Below, piece after piece: positions 1-10,123 of a stretch of 64,000 nt of DNA. Position 1 is the stretch's first letter. Every line of letters starts with the position of its first letter. Both the position numbers and the translations under genes were made by a program. Source of the stretch: Axinella damicornis (taxonomy: Eukaryota > Porifera > Demospongiae > Axinellida > Axinellidae); NCBI GenBank assembly GCA_963931865.1, contig OZ007509.1, positions 9,671,625 to 9,735,624 of the forward strand. Reading direction: 5' to 3'. The notes under the pieces were generated by a model. That model did not search any database. It was not told where the DNA came from and saw only the letters and a list, made by a program, of their open reading frames with translations.

Positions 1-918
1 CCATCGGCAACTACTTCACCTACCTCATGAAGTACAGAGATGGCTGTTTTGCTAGACACCCTCGCTTCAGGTTCTTCGCCCTGAACACAGAGATGAGGTG
101 GCGGGCACTACAGAAATTGCCAGTGCTCTAATTGGAAGTGTACGGATGCACAGCTCACAGTGGACGAGCTACGAGACATGGTGGGAAGAGAGGGAGAGGC
201 TTTCTCTAACAGAGTCCTCCACTATGCCTCCAGTCTACGAGGCACCCATCAGTGAGTGATTGACTACTGCACCAAGTATGTCACCAAGAGTGAGCCAAGA
301 TCCGAGTCTCTTAAGGACACCTTCACCAAGATCGTCAAAACCTCAAGGATGGCAACCGATCTCTGAAGGCAGTTCAGAAGCTCCTCATCCACACCGTAGG
401 AGACAGAGACTACTCAGCACAAGAGACCTGCCATATCCTATTGCAGCTACCCATGTACAAGTGCTCCCGTGACTTCATTGTGCTCAGCCTGGATGGTTCC
501 AGAGCAGTGGAGGATCGTGTACACGATGATGGCCGTGTCACAGCTCCATCCACCCTCGACCACTACCTCGTCCGCCCAGCAACTCCAGTCTTCAACAACA
601 TGACCCTGCTGGAGTTCACCCAGAGCTACAACCATGCTCAAGGAGCTGGGGGCAGCCCCCAACAAGAGGAACAAGAAGGTTGTGGTCATCACACGACCCT
701 ACTGCTCTCCTTATCCAGTCGGTCCCAAGTACGAACAATACTGCCAGCAGTCACTCATGAAGCACAAGAGCTTCCGGCAAGTCACCGACCTGCTAGCTGG
801 CCACGAGACCTACGCTCAGGCCTATGCTGAGTTCCTGCAGACAGTGGACATCCCATCCTCCCTCGAGGAAGATATTTTCCGCCTACAACAGCACCAGCAA
901 CAAGCAAATGCTGATGAG
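1..918 (+). pseudogene. Helitron helicase-like protein remnant (exon with frameshifts)
   Basis: Reading across several frame changes gives the middle part of the large Helitron-type Rep/helicase proteins common in cnidarian and sponge genomes. Landmarks are PRFRFFALNTEMRW, DYCTKYVTKSEPRS, SLKAVQKLLIHTVGDRDYSA, ETCHILLQLPMYKCSRDF, LSLDGSRAVEDRV and, from 634, VVVITRPYCSPYPVGPKYEQY followed by a Gln-rich tail ending NADE. The frame changes near 115-150 (an inserted-looking segment), near 255 (a stop after GTHQ), near 340 and near 630, so this copy cannot encode a full protein. The 5' part lies outside the window. The exon ends at 918 in phase 0 with a gtaaat donor. The motif run is clear; the exact Helitron subfamily is not. 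Such proteins nick DNA and drive rolling-circle transposition, but this copy looks dead. Confidence 0.75.
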
Positions 919-1062
919 GTAAATGTACATCTAAGTCATACATGTATGTACATTTATATGTTCATGTAAAATCTCACTTGTAGTGTACATTCCAATTTAC
1001 ATTGTGCTTTATTTAGAAATTGCCAGTGCTCTAATTAGAAGTGTGCACTATACACTGTACAC

Positions 1063-1791
1063 TAGTCTCGTGCCCAGACCACACCCCCCGAGGGGAGAGA
1101 CGGTCTGGTGAACGAAGTTGAATTTCTTGGGCTTGAAGCATACTACGGAATGTGTAATCATTGTATAATCCCGTGGTGTTAAGTGCCTGCGAAAGCGTCT
1201 GCTGAAGGCTCCCGTGTCAACCAAGCGCGATCATGGCTACTCATATCTGGAGAGAAGATGTACTAACCTTTTGCCGCTCACTCATGGCCCATAGAAGATC
1301 TTTGAAGCATCCGTCGCCGTCATGGAATCTGCTTCCGGTTTGTTTGGCAGTCCTTTCAGGCACTTTACTGGGGTCAAATGCGAAGAACGGCCCCTTAGGG
1401 GGCTAGGGCTAGCATTAGCTTGTACCTAGAGGGCCCTTCGTTGTACTTGATCCCTTTGCTGACCTCGCTTCCAAAGCTCAGTCTCAACTTGATCCCATAA
1501 GCGATGTCACAGGGCTCACAGCTAGCACAATCGAGCGCAAAGGTCTTCAGAAGTTGTCGCCACGACGTAGCGTTGCGTTACACAGTCAGCGCTAAGGGCA
1601 AACTGGCATGGGAAAGGCTCTTGGCTGTTGTCTTCTCCAGCTTGTGAGTATTCAAAGCGATTACTACGTAATTATGAACAATCTCGCGATCTCATTGGTC
1701 CTTACCACATTCCGGTAATAAGCCCAAGAAATTCGACTTCATTCACCAGACCGTCTCTCCCCTCGGGGGGTGTGGTCTGGGCACGAGACTA
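1063..1791. mobile_element. 729-bp DNA transposon with ~70-bp terminal inverted repeats and 9-bp target duplication
   Basis: The left end (tagtctcgtgcccagacc...) and right end (...ggtctgggcacgagacta) are inverted repeats over about 70 bp with about two mismatches. The direct repeat actgtacac flanks the element exactly, at 1054-1062 and 1792-1800. A 9-bp target duplication with long inverted repeats fits a non-autonomous Mutator-like (MULE) element. No transposase is visible inside. It sits in the intron (919-1844) between the Helitron and NHL segments. Many smaller palindromes in the window share the same terminal sequence. Confidence 0.85.
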
Positions 1792-1844
1792 ACTGTACAC
1801 ATGTACAGCTTGCATTGACCTGCAGTATTCTCATGTTCACACAG

Positions 1845-2668
1845 GATGAACAACAACAACATGAGCAACAACAGCATCAACGACGAGCTCAAGATGAGTG
1901 GATCGGTGTGACAACTGACAGCAAGGGTCAGATTATTGTTACTGAGAGCAGTGGAAACCGAGTCGCCATCTCCCCAGAATGGGATAAGATTCAATCATTA
2001 GGCAGTGGAAGTTGTAGTTCAACGGAGGGGCAGTTCGGCTATCCCAAAGGTGTCACTGTTGATGCTGATGACAACATCTACGTAGTGGACTTTGATAACC
2101 ACCGTATTCAGAAGTCTTCCTCAGATGGTAGGTTTGTTGCTTCAGTTGGCACACGTGGCAGTAATCCCCTGCAGTTTGATTGCCCTACTGACATTGGCTT
2201 CAACAAGAAGAATGGCAAACTGTACGTGTGTGACTTGTCAAATCATAGGATACAAGTCCCAGGAACAGACCTAACCCATCACTGTAGCTTTGGCAGTAGA
2301 GGAAGTGGAAACGTTCAACCTCGCAATATTGTATTGGATAGAAGTGGTATTGCATACATGTAACAGAAGAAATCAACCATCGCATCCAGGTGTTCACTCC
2401 AGATGGACGGTACTTGAGAATGTTTTGAAGTGAAGGCACTGGTCCTGGAGAACTATGTGCACCTGCAGGAGTTGCCATTGATGGTGACCGAGTATATGCA
2501 ACTGAATTTCACAACAACCGTGTATCTGCGTTCAGTACTGAGGGCAAGTTCTTGAAGTCGTTGGGAGAAGCAAAGGCCCAGTTCAAGTCCACTCGTTCTG
2601 TTCATGTGAACAAAGATGGCTTTATTCTTATAGCCGATTGTGGCAATAATGGAATTCAAGTTTTTTGA
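1845..2668 (+). pseudogene. NHL-repeat beta-propeller segment, six blades, one frameshift and one stop
   Basis: After a ttcacacag acceptor, a short Gln/His-rich stretch (DEQQQHEQQQHQRR) leads into six NHL-type blades: GVTTDSKGQIIVTESSGNRV, GVTVDADDNIYVVDFDNHRI, a third with YVCDLSNHRIQV, a fourth with VLDRSGIAYVTEEINHRIQV, a fifth with GVAIDGDRVYATEFHNNRV and a sixth with VNKDGFILIADCGNNGIQVF followed by TGA. Six blades are what a closed TRIM/NHL propeller needs. The fourth blade needs a one-base frame change near 2355-2360, and an in-frame TGA lies near 2426, so this copy is broken. RING, B-box and coiled-coil parts usual in TRIM-NHL proteins are absent; upstream there is Helitron sequence instead. 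NHL propellers bind RNA or protein. The phase-0 join to the Helitron exon suggests a captured gene fragment. Confidence 0.8.
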
Positions 2669-3367
2669 ACACTACGGAACCAGAACAAGACTGCACCCAC
2701 TCACCACTGTAGCTTGAACACGTGACGTAGCATGGATATTGTTGTGTATTGGTATCTAGTGTATAGATGTGTAGGTGACAGATTACACGATATCATTATG
2801 ACATCATTGTGATGTTGAGTGTCTGCTAATGCTCTTTGAATGCAAGTGCTAGGGCTCTCCTCCCCTACTGAAAATAGGGGTGTGGCCATATTTCCTGTAT
2901 TCCTAGCTACAGCACCACAGTGCCATGGTGCGCAGGGAGGGCTGGGCACGAGACTACAGGCCATACAGTATTAGGAGCTAGTCTCATTCTCTAACCTGCA
3001 CTTGAAAAAGGAAGGAGGGTGTCGGAATGAGTCAAAACAGGGGTGTGGTCCTATCTGTTACACCGGAGTGACGAGGCACTGTGCTCATGCTGGATGCTGC
3101 TCCTCTCATGGGCCTCCATTAGGCTTGATGGTCTTGTCTTCATTCCCAGGCTCTGCTCCAGTTGTAATGCATGTGAGTACGTGCTGAAATGGAGCCTGGG
3201 AATGAGGCTAGACCACATGAGGTACTAGCTACAAGTGCCTATTATACCAAATGCTACCCTCTGATTGGTCAAACCATGCATGCCATGTATCTTGCATACC
3301 AAATGCTGCTCACTGATCAATCAAACCATGGCTGAGCATGGTCGGTTGTTTAACATGTATCTTGCAG
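2669..3367. other. Gene-free stretch with palindromic element remnants
   Basis: I see no convincing exon here. A degraded member of the tagtctcgtgcccag family ends near 2956 (gggcacgagacta). A second partial palindrome spans roughly 3140-3216 (cattcccaggctc / gagcctgggaatgaggcta). Between 3240 and 3367 a short AT-rich motif (taccaaatgct...attggtcaaaccatg...tatcttgca) occurs twice, the second time right before the splice acceptor of the next exon. Confidence 0.5.
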
Positions 3368-5372
3368 GGCTAGGCTCAAAGCCATTGAAGAGTCCTTTCA
3401 AAGAAGAGAAGCAAGGTCAAACTGATGGTTTCAGTTAAATGGATCAGATCTGCCAGTAAATCTCAGTAATCTACTAGTGTGCACAGTTGGAGTTTGTCCT
3501 CTGTTCCCCAGGTGGCAGGAGGAGGCAGAGTCAGAGGCCTCACGGTTCCAGGAGCGTCTGCAGCAGGCTGAGAGGGAGAGGGTGGACACTGTCACTGCAC
3601 TGAGGAGGAAGGTGGACTCAGTGGAGGTGGTCAAGGCCAGTGAGATCAGCAGGCCGCAGGAGTTCCACTGCATGGTGAGCTGGCGGCATTCTGCCGAGAG
3701 TGCGTGAGATGAGTGATTGTCTGGGTTACTCTCCATGGCTTGTCAGTCCTTTTGATGTGCACATTTGAGAGGATACCATATGGTGATGTTCATTGACCGG
3801 GTCTGTTGATGAGAAGTGGCTGACAGTAGTATTCCCGTGTCAGGACTACAGCATGGTAGTTACATGTTGTATGCAATTTCTTTCTACAGTCTATTAATAC
3901 TGAGTTGGAAGTGCCAGGGAGGTTAGTTCCATTTGGTAGAGCATGAGACTCTTAATCTCAGGATCGTGGGTTAGAGCCCCACATCGGGCACTGGTATTTT
4001 TCTTTTGCTGTCTTCCATGTTCAGCGTCCGTTATTTCTGTTGATTTCAGTGCTGCAGTTGTGGATCTGAGGAACGAGCACGAACTGGACAAGCAGCATCT
4101 GCAGAGTCTGCACAGGCAGGAGGTGGAGGCTCCGAAGACTGTACACTCACACACCAGGTAGTAAGACTGGGAACGAGTGATTGAATTTATCCCTTAACTT
4201 GAGGGGACTGTTTCAGAGCTACTGAAAGTTTGGCCATAGTATTGACATATCACACTTTTGTGTAGTCCATGTAATTTTACTACTAGATTAGACCACTATG
4301 ATCTTGGCCTGGGCCTGCTACATGTATGTGCTGTCTAATTGAGCACTGACTACCCCATCTCCCCTCCCCTCTCCCCCTCTCCCATCCCCTTCCCCACACC
4401 CCTCACTCCTCTCATGGCAGGCTGCTCTCGGAACTCACACGTCAGGTGGAGGTAAGCTAACATGAAGTGAGCCAGTTGTAGTAGCAGATCGACCACACCC
4501 ACTCCCAGGGAGCTGAAGAGAGGGAGCAACGGGCTTGAGTGCAGGAGGAGCACCTCAAGGGTGAGGACTAATTCTGTATGATTGTGAAACCTTCAATCCT
4601 AAATTATAGTGCCTACTGTTTACTGTTCTGTGTTTGCTAGAGTGTACATACTACAAAGTGCTTTGTAGGTTGCTTGAACAACAATCCAAGTAGCTGTTCC
4701 CATGGTAACTGTTAACTGTCCAGTGAGCTCTTAGTCCCCCACACATCTCGAGAATGAGGGTCGAGGAAAACTGGTTGCTATGACAATGGGTACTAACTAC
4801 TGTGTTTGTTGTCCTGCTTTGTCTGCAAGCAGCATGGTCACCAATCGCACATTCCAGCCTAGCCTTAGCCTCTTTCCCAGTCTCTCTCCCACACGCGAAC
4901 AAATTGGGAAAACGGGGAAGAGCCTGGAATATTTTGTCAAGTGAGAAACGTCATAGGTAGAGAGAAATTAATTGCGTGTGGGCAAACAAAACTGCTTATA
5001 GATACTGAAGGTTCCTGCCATCACAGTAGTATACCTAGCCTCGTACCCTGGCCCAGCGTTTGTCGCTTGAAGTACTAACACGATGTCCGGATCTAACTAT
5101 CACCTACCTACATAATAGCTATTCCCCACAGTAACTGTTAACTGTCTAGTGAGATCTTAGTGTCCCCACACACCTCAGAGATTGAGGAAAACTGGTTACC
5201 ATGACAACGTGTAGTGATTAAGTACGTATCATTTGCACTGTGTTGTTGTCCTGCAGTGCTTGAGGACCGGCTGAGTCAGTAGCAGGCCGAGAATGAAGTG
5301 GAGAGGGGGAGGCTACAGTCTCCGATTACTAAGCTTACCCACATGGCACAGCAGAGCAGGCAGATTGAGCAG
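3368..5372 (+). pseudogene. FBF1: FBF1-like coiled-coil gene, copy A (six exons, two stops)
   Basis: Exons inferred from GT-AG signals and matching phases: 3368-3415, 3512-3674, 4050-4157, 4421-4451, 4509-4560 and 5257-5372. Landmarks in order are LKAIEESFQRREAR, WQEEAESEASRFQERLQQ, RRKVDSVEVV, AAVVDLRNEHELDKQHLQSL, KTVHSHTR, LLSELTRQVE, EEREQR, VLEDRLSQ and NEVERGRLQSPITKL ... QQSRQIEQ. The heptad-rich pattern and the order SHTR...L, REQR, L.DRL.Q, ER.RL recall the C-terminal coiled coil of Fas-binding factor 1, a transition-fibre protein of the ciliary base. Stops interrupt the frame at 4536 (TGA) and 5280 (TAG), and the second exon has lost its canonical 3' end, so this copy is broken. Exons beyond 5372 are missing here; counterparts of the last two exist at 21699-22181. 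FBF1 identity is by motif memory only. Confidence 0.6.
3911..3991 (+). pseudogene. tRNA-Lys(CTT)-like pseudogene in an FBF1-like intron
   Basis: The segment reads like tRNA-Lys from the D arm on: ggtagagcatgagactctta, then the anticodon loop CTCTTAA (anticodon CTT), then a TPsiC arm gtgggttagagccccac. The usual ttcga of the T loop is ttaga here, and the 7-nt acceptor strands (gggaggt and atcgggc) do not pair. No functional tRNA is expected; the element is a pseudogene or a tRNA-derived repeat head. A more degraded copy lies at 18907-18976 at the equivalent place in copy B. Confidence 0.7.
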
Positions 5373-6463
5373 GTACGAGGATCTTGTATATGTGGAAGTA
5401 GTCTAGCCACTAGCCCTCTCCACCCGGCCTGCCACACGCACACATGGCAGCCAAGGTGGAGAGGGGCTAGCGGCTACACTGGGAATGCCTCAGCCAAATT
5501 CTAGTATTGAGTAGGTCTTGGGTTCAAATTAGAGCTGTACAGTACAGCTTACACAGCACCAATTAGTTATCAATTAATCCAATAATCGATTAGGGCTTGA
5601 AGCTTGACCCATCCACAAGGAATGACATGACATGCTGCTCGATCTTCCGCTGCTCTGTCTGACTACTCTGGCTCGCTGTATACCACCTGATGGTACGATC
5701 GCGAATGATTCTTACGATCTGTTGTACCACCACAGGAGCAACCACAGAGTTCCCATAATGTCTTGCTCCCAGCCGTCAGCTTTCCTGTTCCAGCATCCTT
5801 TTTTGTAGCCAATTTGCTTCCAAACTGCAGAAAATTAATTGGTGTTTGGAACTTGAATTGATCAGCATTTGTGGCAACTTGCTGATTCTTGGGTGTACGT
5901 TAATAATAGTAAGAAATCGGGGGGGAGGGGGGAGGGGACAACGTCTGTGTGCATGTGGAATAATGTAGCAGACTTGGTGATGAGCTGCCACTCCCCCTTG
6001 TATGGCCCCTGATATCATGATTGTGGTCATATATAGGCTATCACTTTGTAACCTGAACCAAGGTTCTAGACCAACTCTCCTCTGCACAGGACTAGTCTCG
6101 TGTCCAGACCCCCTCAGAATGTATAGTCTCGGCCCAGACCCAAACCAACCCCAGCGCGGATCGCTTCCAGTATCACACATGAGGAGACCCTCCTTCCCTG
6201 CGCGTGATACTGGAAGCGATCTGTGCTGGGACCAAGACTACAGAATGTATTGACTATTGAGGGTCTGGGAACGAGACTATAGCGCAGGACATGTACTAGA
6301 TCCTCTCTATTCTCCGCCCCGAACTTCCTGAGCAGCTAGCTCGATAGCTGGGGTTCTTCGTGATGGGCTGTGGCCAAGTTGAGGTTTTCTTTGTCCCCAA
6401 TAATCCTGTCATGTGATTGGCTGGAAAGGCACACTATGGAAACAATTCCCGTTCCTCTTGCAG
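5373..6463. other. Non-coding stretch between FBF1-like and tepsin-like exons
   Basis: No exon is recognised. It contains a palindrome at about 5403-5472 (tagccctctccacc / ggtggagaggggcta), a G-rich tract at 5918-5940 and a nested inverted-repeat element at 6093-6281. Bases 5390-5840 and 5850-5980 recur at 25270-25760 and 26185-26310 in copy B, so this is duplicated intron or intergenic DNA. Confidence 0.55.
6093..6281. mobile_element. Small inverted-repeat element of the tagtctcgtgcccag family
   Basis: The ends tagtctcgtgtccagacc and gggtctgggaacgagacta are inverted. The flanks gcacaggac (6084-6092) and gcgcaggac (6282-6290) differ by one base and fit a 9-bp target duplication. Inside, an inner inverted repeat (gatcgcttccagtatcac / gtgatactggaagcgatc) makes a second hairpin. 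No coding capacity. Confidence 0.65.
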
Positions 6464-6861
6464 AGGACGCTGTTTATGTTGGAGGCTCTCCTCCACTCTG
6501 ATGTCCCGGACATCCTCTCCTTCCTGGACCTCACTCTCAACGAGCTGAGTGGTCTCACATCCTCCGAACATTCCAGCATCAAGGCCAAGGCCACCAAGGT
6601 ACATGTATGAGTGGAGGAGAAGGGGAGTGTGTGGCACGTGTGGGAGTGGTGCATGTATGTGTGGGGGTGTGGGGATAGGGGGAATGTGTTGTGATGGAGG
6701 GGTGTTTGTATGGACGTGTGGGGGAGGAAGGGGGAGTGTATGGTGTGGGAAAGGTGTGTGTGGTATGCGAGGTGTGTGTGTGTGTGAGGGGAGAGTGGAG
6801 TGTATGGTGTGGGAGCTATAGGTGTAGGTGTATGTTTGGGGGAGTGTGGGTGAGGGGAATG

Positions 6862-7532
6862 GAGCTTGTGTAAAAGCCTGACTGCCGGATCACCCGGATC
6901 ACTAAAAAAAGTCGCCATTGCTTGCTTTAGCATGTCAGCGTGTGTCGTTAGTATGGTAGTGCGAGTAGCTAGATAACTTAGTGCTGGTTATCATGGTGTT
7001 TCACTACAAGCTACCGAATGGGAGCGTCACCGGCAGTGCGGCCCGGACTTGCCATCATCGTTGGTTGCTGGATAGACCGTCGACGCCTCTGAGACACAGC
7101 ACTGGCACAATAACCACAGGTTAGTAGCGATCATGTCTGTTGACTCGCTGAACTTGGCAGGCCTATGATTGAGAGTCCCAGGCTTGTGTGGCTAGACTGC
7201 TCTGTGTACACAGTGTGTACTGCGTAGCTAGTAACTAACTATACTTGGTCAAGTCTATGACTTTTAAAGACTCCCTGATTCGGTGCAGCTGCTATTAAAC
7301 TGGGGTATTGGCAGTCATACAAAATGTGTTTGTACTCCCCTGCACGTGAGTCGTCGATACCTGGAGGCGATTGTAAAGATTGAAGCAATCATTTTAGCTG
7401 TGCATGTGGCCGGTCGTACATGCAAGTGCTTATTGCAGTGCCAGCGTGCATACTTAATGAATTGACTGTTCTTTTTTGCACGGCATTTTTGGTGATCCGG
7501 GTGATCCGGCAGTCCAGCTTTTACACAAGCCC
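6862..7532. mobile_element. 671-bp inverted-repeat transposon with 9-bp target duplication
   Basis: The ends (gcttgtgtaaaagcctgact... and ...agtccagcttttacacaagc) are inverted repeats of about 45 bp that include ccggatcacccggatcac. The direct repeat aggggaatg flanks it at 6853-6861 and 7533-7541. It sits in the first tepsin-like intron. No transposase is visible. Copy B keeps only the right end (26432-26470), so part of the element was deleted there. Confidence 0.75.
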
Positions 7533-8019
7533 AGGGGAATGCATGGTGTGGGGAATGCGTGTGTAGGGGAGAGGGGGGAGCATGGTGTATGTTTGTAGGT
7601 GGGGAGTGAGTGTGTGTGTGTGTATTATGTGTGTGTATATGTGTGTGTGTGCGTGTGTGCGCACACACTTTGAATACTGCATAATGCAATTTGTGGCTCT
7701 TAGTGCCAAGAAATGAAAGTTTAGCAAAACCAGAACACACATGCACTACTTCCAGATCTTGAGGCAACTGACAGCAGAGGCAACTCAGAGATCGGCCATA
7801 TCATCAAGAGCTGCTCCTACCGGTACCAGAGCAGAGACCGGTAGGATCCTGGACCTGGGGACACGGGGTATGGACGACGAGGAAGGCAAGCAACAAGTGG
7901 CCGAAATGCCACCAGAAGAGGTACAGAACACACCTAGCTCAGCCTGTCCTAGTTTACTCCAGTTTAAGGGAGAGCAAGAATCAGTTGGAGTTTGGCTGAG
8001 ACCTTGAGTTTGGTTCCCA

Positions 8020-8240
8020 GCTGTATCCCAACTTGGAATCCCAGCTGGATCTGAGGTTTGAATCCCAGCTGGATCCCAGGTTTGAATCCCAGCTGGATCC
8101 CAGGTTTGAATCCCAGCTGGATTCCTGCCAGTGGTCTGGATCCCAGGTTGGAATCCCAGCTGGATTCCTAGTCTGGAACCCAGGTTTGATCCAAGCTGGA
8201 TCCCGGGTTGAAATCCCAGCTGGAACCTGGGTTTGGTTTT
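8020..8240. repeat. Minisatellite of ~24-bp units in a tepsin-like intron
   Basis: Imperfect tandem units built on gaatcccagctggatcccag run through this stretch and create spurious open frames on both strands. Copy B has only two or three units (26945-27005), so unit number differs between the copies. Confidence 0.85.
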
Positions 8241-8605
8241 TCTCACTCTCTTGACTCCAACCTCAGCTCTCCAGGCCAACTGTAGGCTTATGCCAGCATA
8301 ATGGCCTAGTGCATCACCAGGAATAATGCAGGATTACTCCAGCTTTGAACTCTATCATGTTGATGTTGAGCAGTGTGGCTGTAGTGGTGCTGATCTCAAT
8401 CTAGTACCAAGCACTAGTTCAGGGTCGGACAGGTGGTTCTCTCTTGAGAGCCCCACGTGCATCTGTAGGTACATGTATGTCGATAATGTGTTTTGTGGCT
8501 CTTGTCTTTGGATGCTGGTCCTAAACTGCATGGAGAATAATATGGGTGATGGAAAAAAAAACAGGAGAGATGCAGAATGGGGTATAATGGCTTCAAGTTT
8601 AGTAG

Positions 8606-8756
8606 TAGCCTTGTTCCCACGCCCCTGCCCAGTTGTCGTCGCTTGCACCGTACTGCAAGTGACGGAAAGCTGGGAGTGGCCTGGGAACTAGGCTAAGCTT
8701 GTTGGCCATTAGCCTCATTCCCAGGCCATAGGAGAAATGGCCTGGGAACGAGGCTA
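8606..8756. mobile_element. Two adjacent palindromic MITE-like elements (8606-8695, 8710-8756)
   Basis: Each begins tagcct[cn]ttcccag-like and ends ctgggaac[gt]aggcta, so each folds into a hairpin; the second is only 47 bp. The sequence after them (8757-9030, with gatctg[cg]tcacatgtggtga) resembles the inner part of the 1012-bp element at 17779-18790. Copy B carries the same arrangement at 27005-27320, so insertion came before the duplication. Confidence 0.6.
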
Positions 8757-9104
8757 TAGACTTCCTGGTCTACTTGGCTGTGTGCACAGCCTTGGCCCAT
8801 GGGGCCTGCCTTGATTAGTGGTTGCAGTTGTCCTGCTTCTGAGCATGATTGAAACCTGACAGGTGAATGTTGCCACAGAAGTGGGATTGTGATTTATGTA
8901 AGCTGTAGCCACCATTTCCAGCTCCACCATGCAAACACACAGGGGGAAAGAGCTGGGAGATCTGCTCACATGTGGTGACGCCAGGTAGACCATGGGTAGA
9001 CCAGGGTAGACACACAAGGGGTCTTGCCCAACAAATCTCTTTCTTGTAATGCATTACACCATGTGCATTTACTAGCCTGGAGAGCAGAGGTATAGATTGT
9101 GGTT

Positions 9105-9295
9105 GGTCCGAGTCCCAGGAGCCTCGTTCTCAGGCTCTCCCGGGAGTCTTATCCCCAGGCTCTCCTGGGGACCTCGTCCCCAGACTCTCCTGGGAGTCTT
9201 GTCCCCAGGCTCTCCCGGGAGCCTCGTCCCCAGGCTCTCCCGGGAGTCTTGTTCCCAGGCTCTCCCAGGAGCCTCATGCCCAGACTCTCCAATCC
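9105..9295. repeat. Minisatellite with ~30-bp units (ctcccgggagtcttgtcccc)
   Basis: About six tandem units alternate gggagtcttgtccccaggct and gggagcctcgtccccaggct. They lie in a tepsin-like intron and recur at 27415-27625. Open frames over it on both strands are repeat artefacts. Confidence 0.85.
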
Positions 9296-10123
9296 CAACT
9301 GATCTGCCTGCCCTTTCTCTCTGACTCAATACGTGGAGCAGGGAGGAGGTTACCTATATTAGAGTGCACATTACATATCACATCATCATCTCCCACAGAA
9401 CTCAGAGCTGCTGGGTTTGTTCACTGGCATGTCCCTCACTGGGGCTTCAGGAAAGAATAGTACGCCCCCAGTCAAACAAGCTCAGCCAGTCGTACCAGTA
9501 AATCCAGTCCAGCCAGCTCCAAAGGGTGAAGTTCAGGAGACTAGGACGTCAAGTGACTCATTTGCTGTTCTTTTGGGCATGGTAAGGTGGAAGATCTGCT
9601 AGAGAACTGCACTGATATAGCATCATTGTCATTCCCTCTCTCTCTGTTCGTCTCCCCTCCTAGGATCACTCTGTTACTGATCAACAAGGAGGGGAGCCAC
9701 ATCTCGGTCAGGGAGACGACTCTCTCGTGGACTTTGGGGAAGATGAGGAAGAGTTTGATATGGGCAAGGCAGTGATGAACCAGTTATCAGGACTTGACTG
9801 GAGCACCTCCTCTGAGAGTGGGAGCTCATCTGGGATTCTTCAACCACTGCAGAGACAATGCCACGTACTACTCACTACCACCAGCAGGAGGTGTAGGTGT
9901 GGTCTATGCCACACCCACTGGCCACCCTATATATGGAATTGTACCCACAACTGGGGGTGTGGTGCCAGTCCTGTATGCCCCTCATGCACCTGGAGTGATG
10001 TACATGCAACAGGATCTTCTGGATCAATCAGATAATTTTGCCTGCTGGCAGAAGAGCATCGTCACTGTACAGATTTCTATGAAGGCTGCAAACTGGGCAC
10101 ACATTGGGTGAAAATGTGAACGT

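Larger units (their letters stand above)
6464..10111 (+). pseudogene. TEPSIN: Tepsin-like (AP-4 accessory protein) gene fragment, copy A, four exons
   Basis: Exons with clean GT-AG borders and phase 0 joins are 6464-6598, 7756-7920, 9399-9581 and 9664 onward. The first gives FMLEALLHSDVPDILSFLDL and ends KAKATK; the second begins ILRQLTAEATQRS, resembling the last helices of an ENTH/VHS-like fold. The third gives NSELLGLFTGMSLTG, which matches the LFxG[M/L]x[L/V] motif by which tepsin binds the AP-4 beta ear, and later SDSFAVLLG, loosely like its second AP-4 motif. The fourth is acidic (DSLVDFGEDEEEFDMGKAV). Near 9840-9870 the better frame changes (to ATYYSLPPAGGVGVV...), reaching a stop at 10111; this looks like a frameshift. 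The N-terminal ENTH exons are not found upstream. The AP-4 motif is seen directly; the family call is an inference from it, and a diverged unrelated gene remains possible. Confidence 0.5.

Noticed and set aside
6409..6933. 174-codon minus-strand frame (His/Pro/Thr-rich)
   Set aside because: It is antisense to the first tepsin-like exon and a GT/GGG-rich tract; low-complexity artefact.
7785..8279. Minus-strand frame with repeated PAGIQTWD
   Set aside because: It is produced by the 24-bp minisatellite at 8020-8240.
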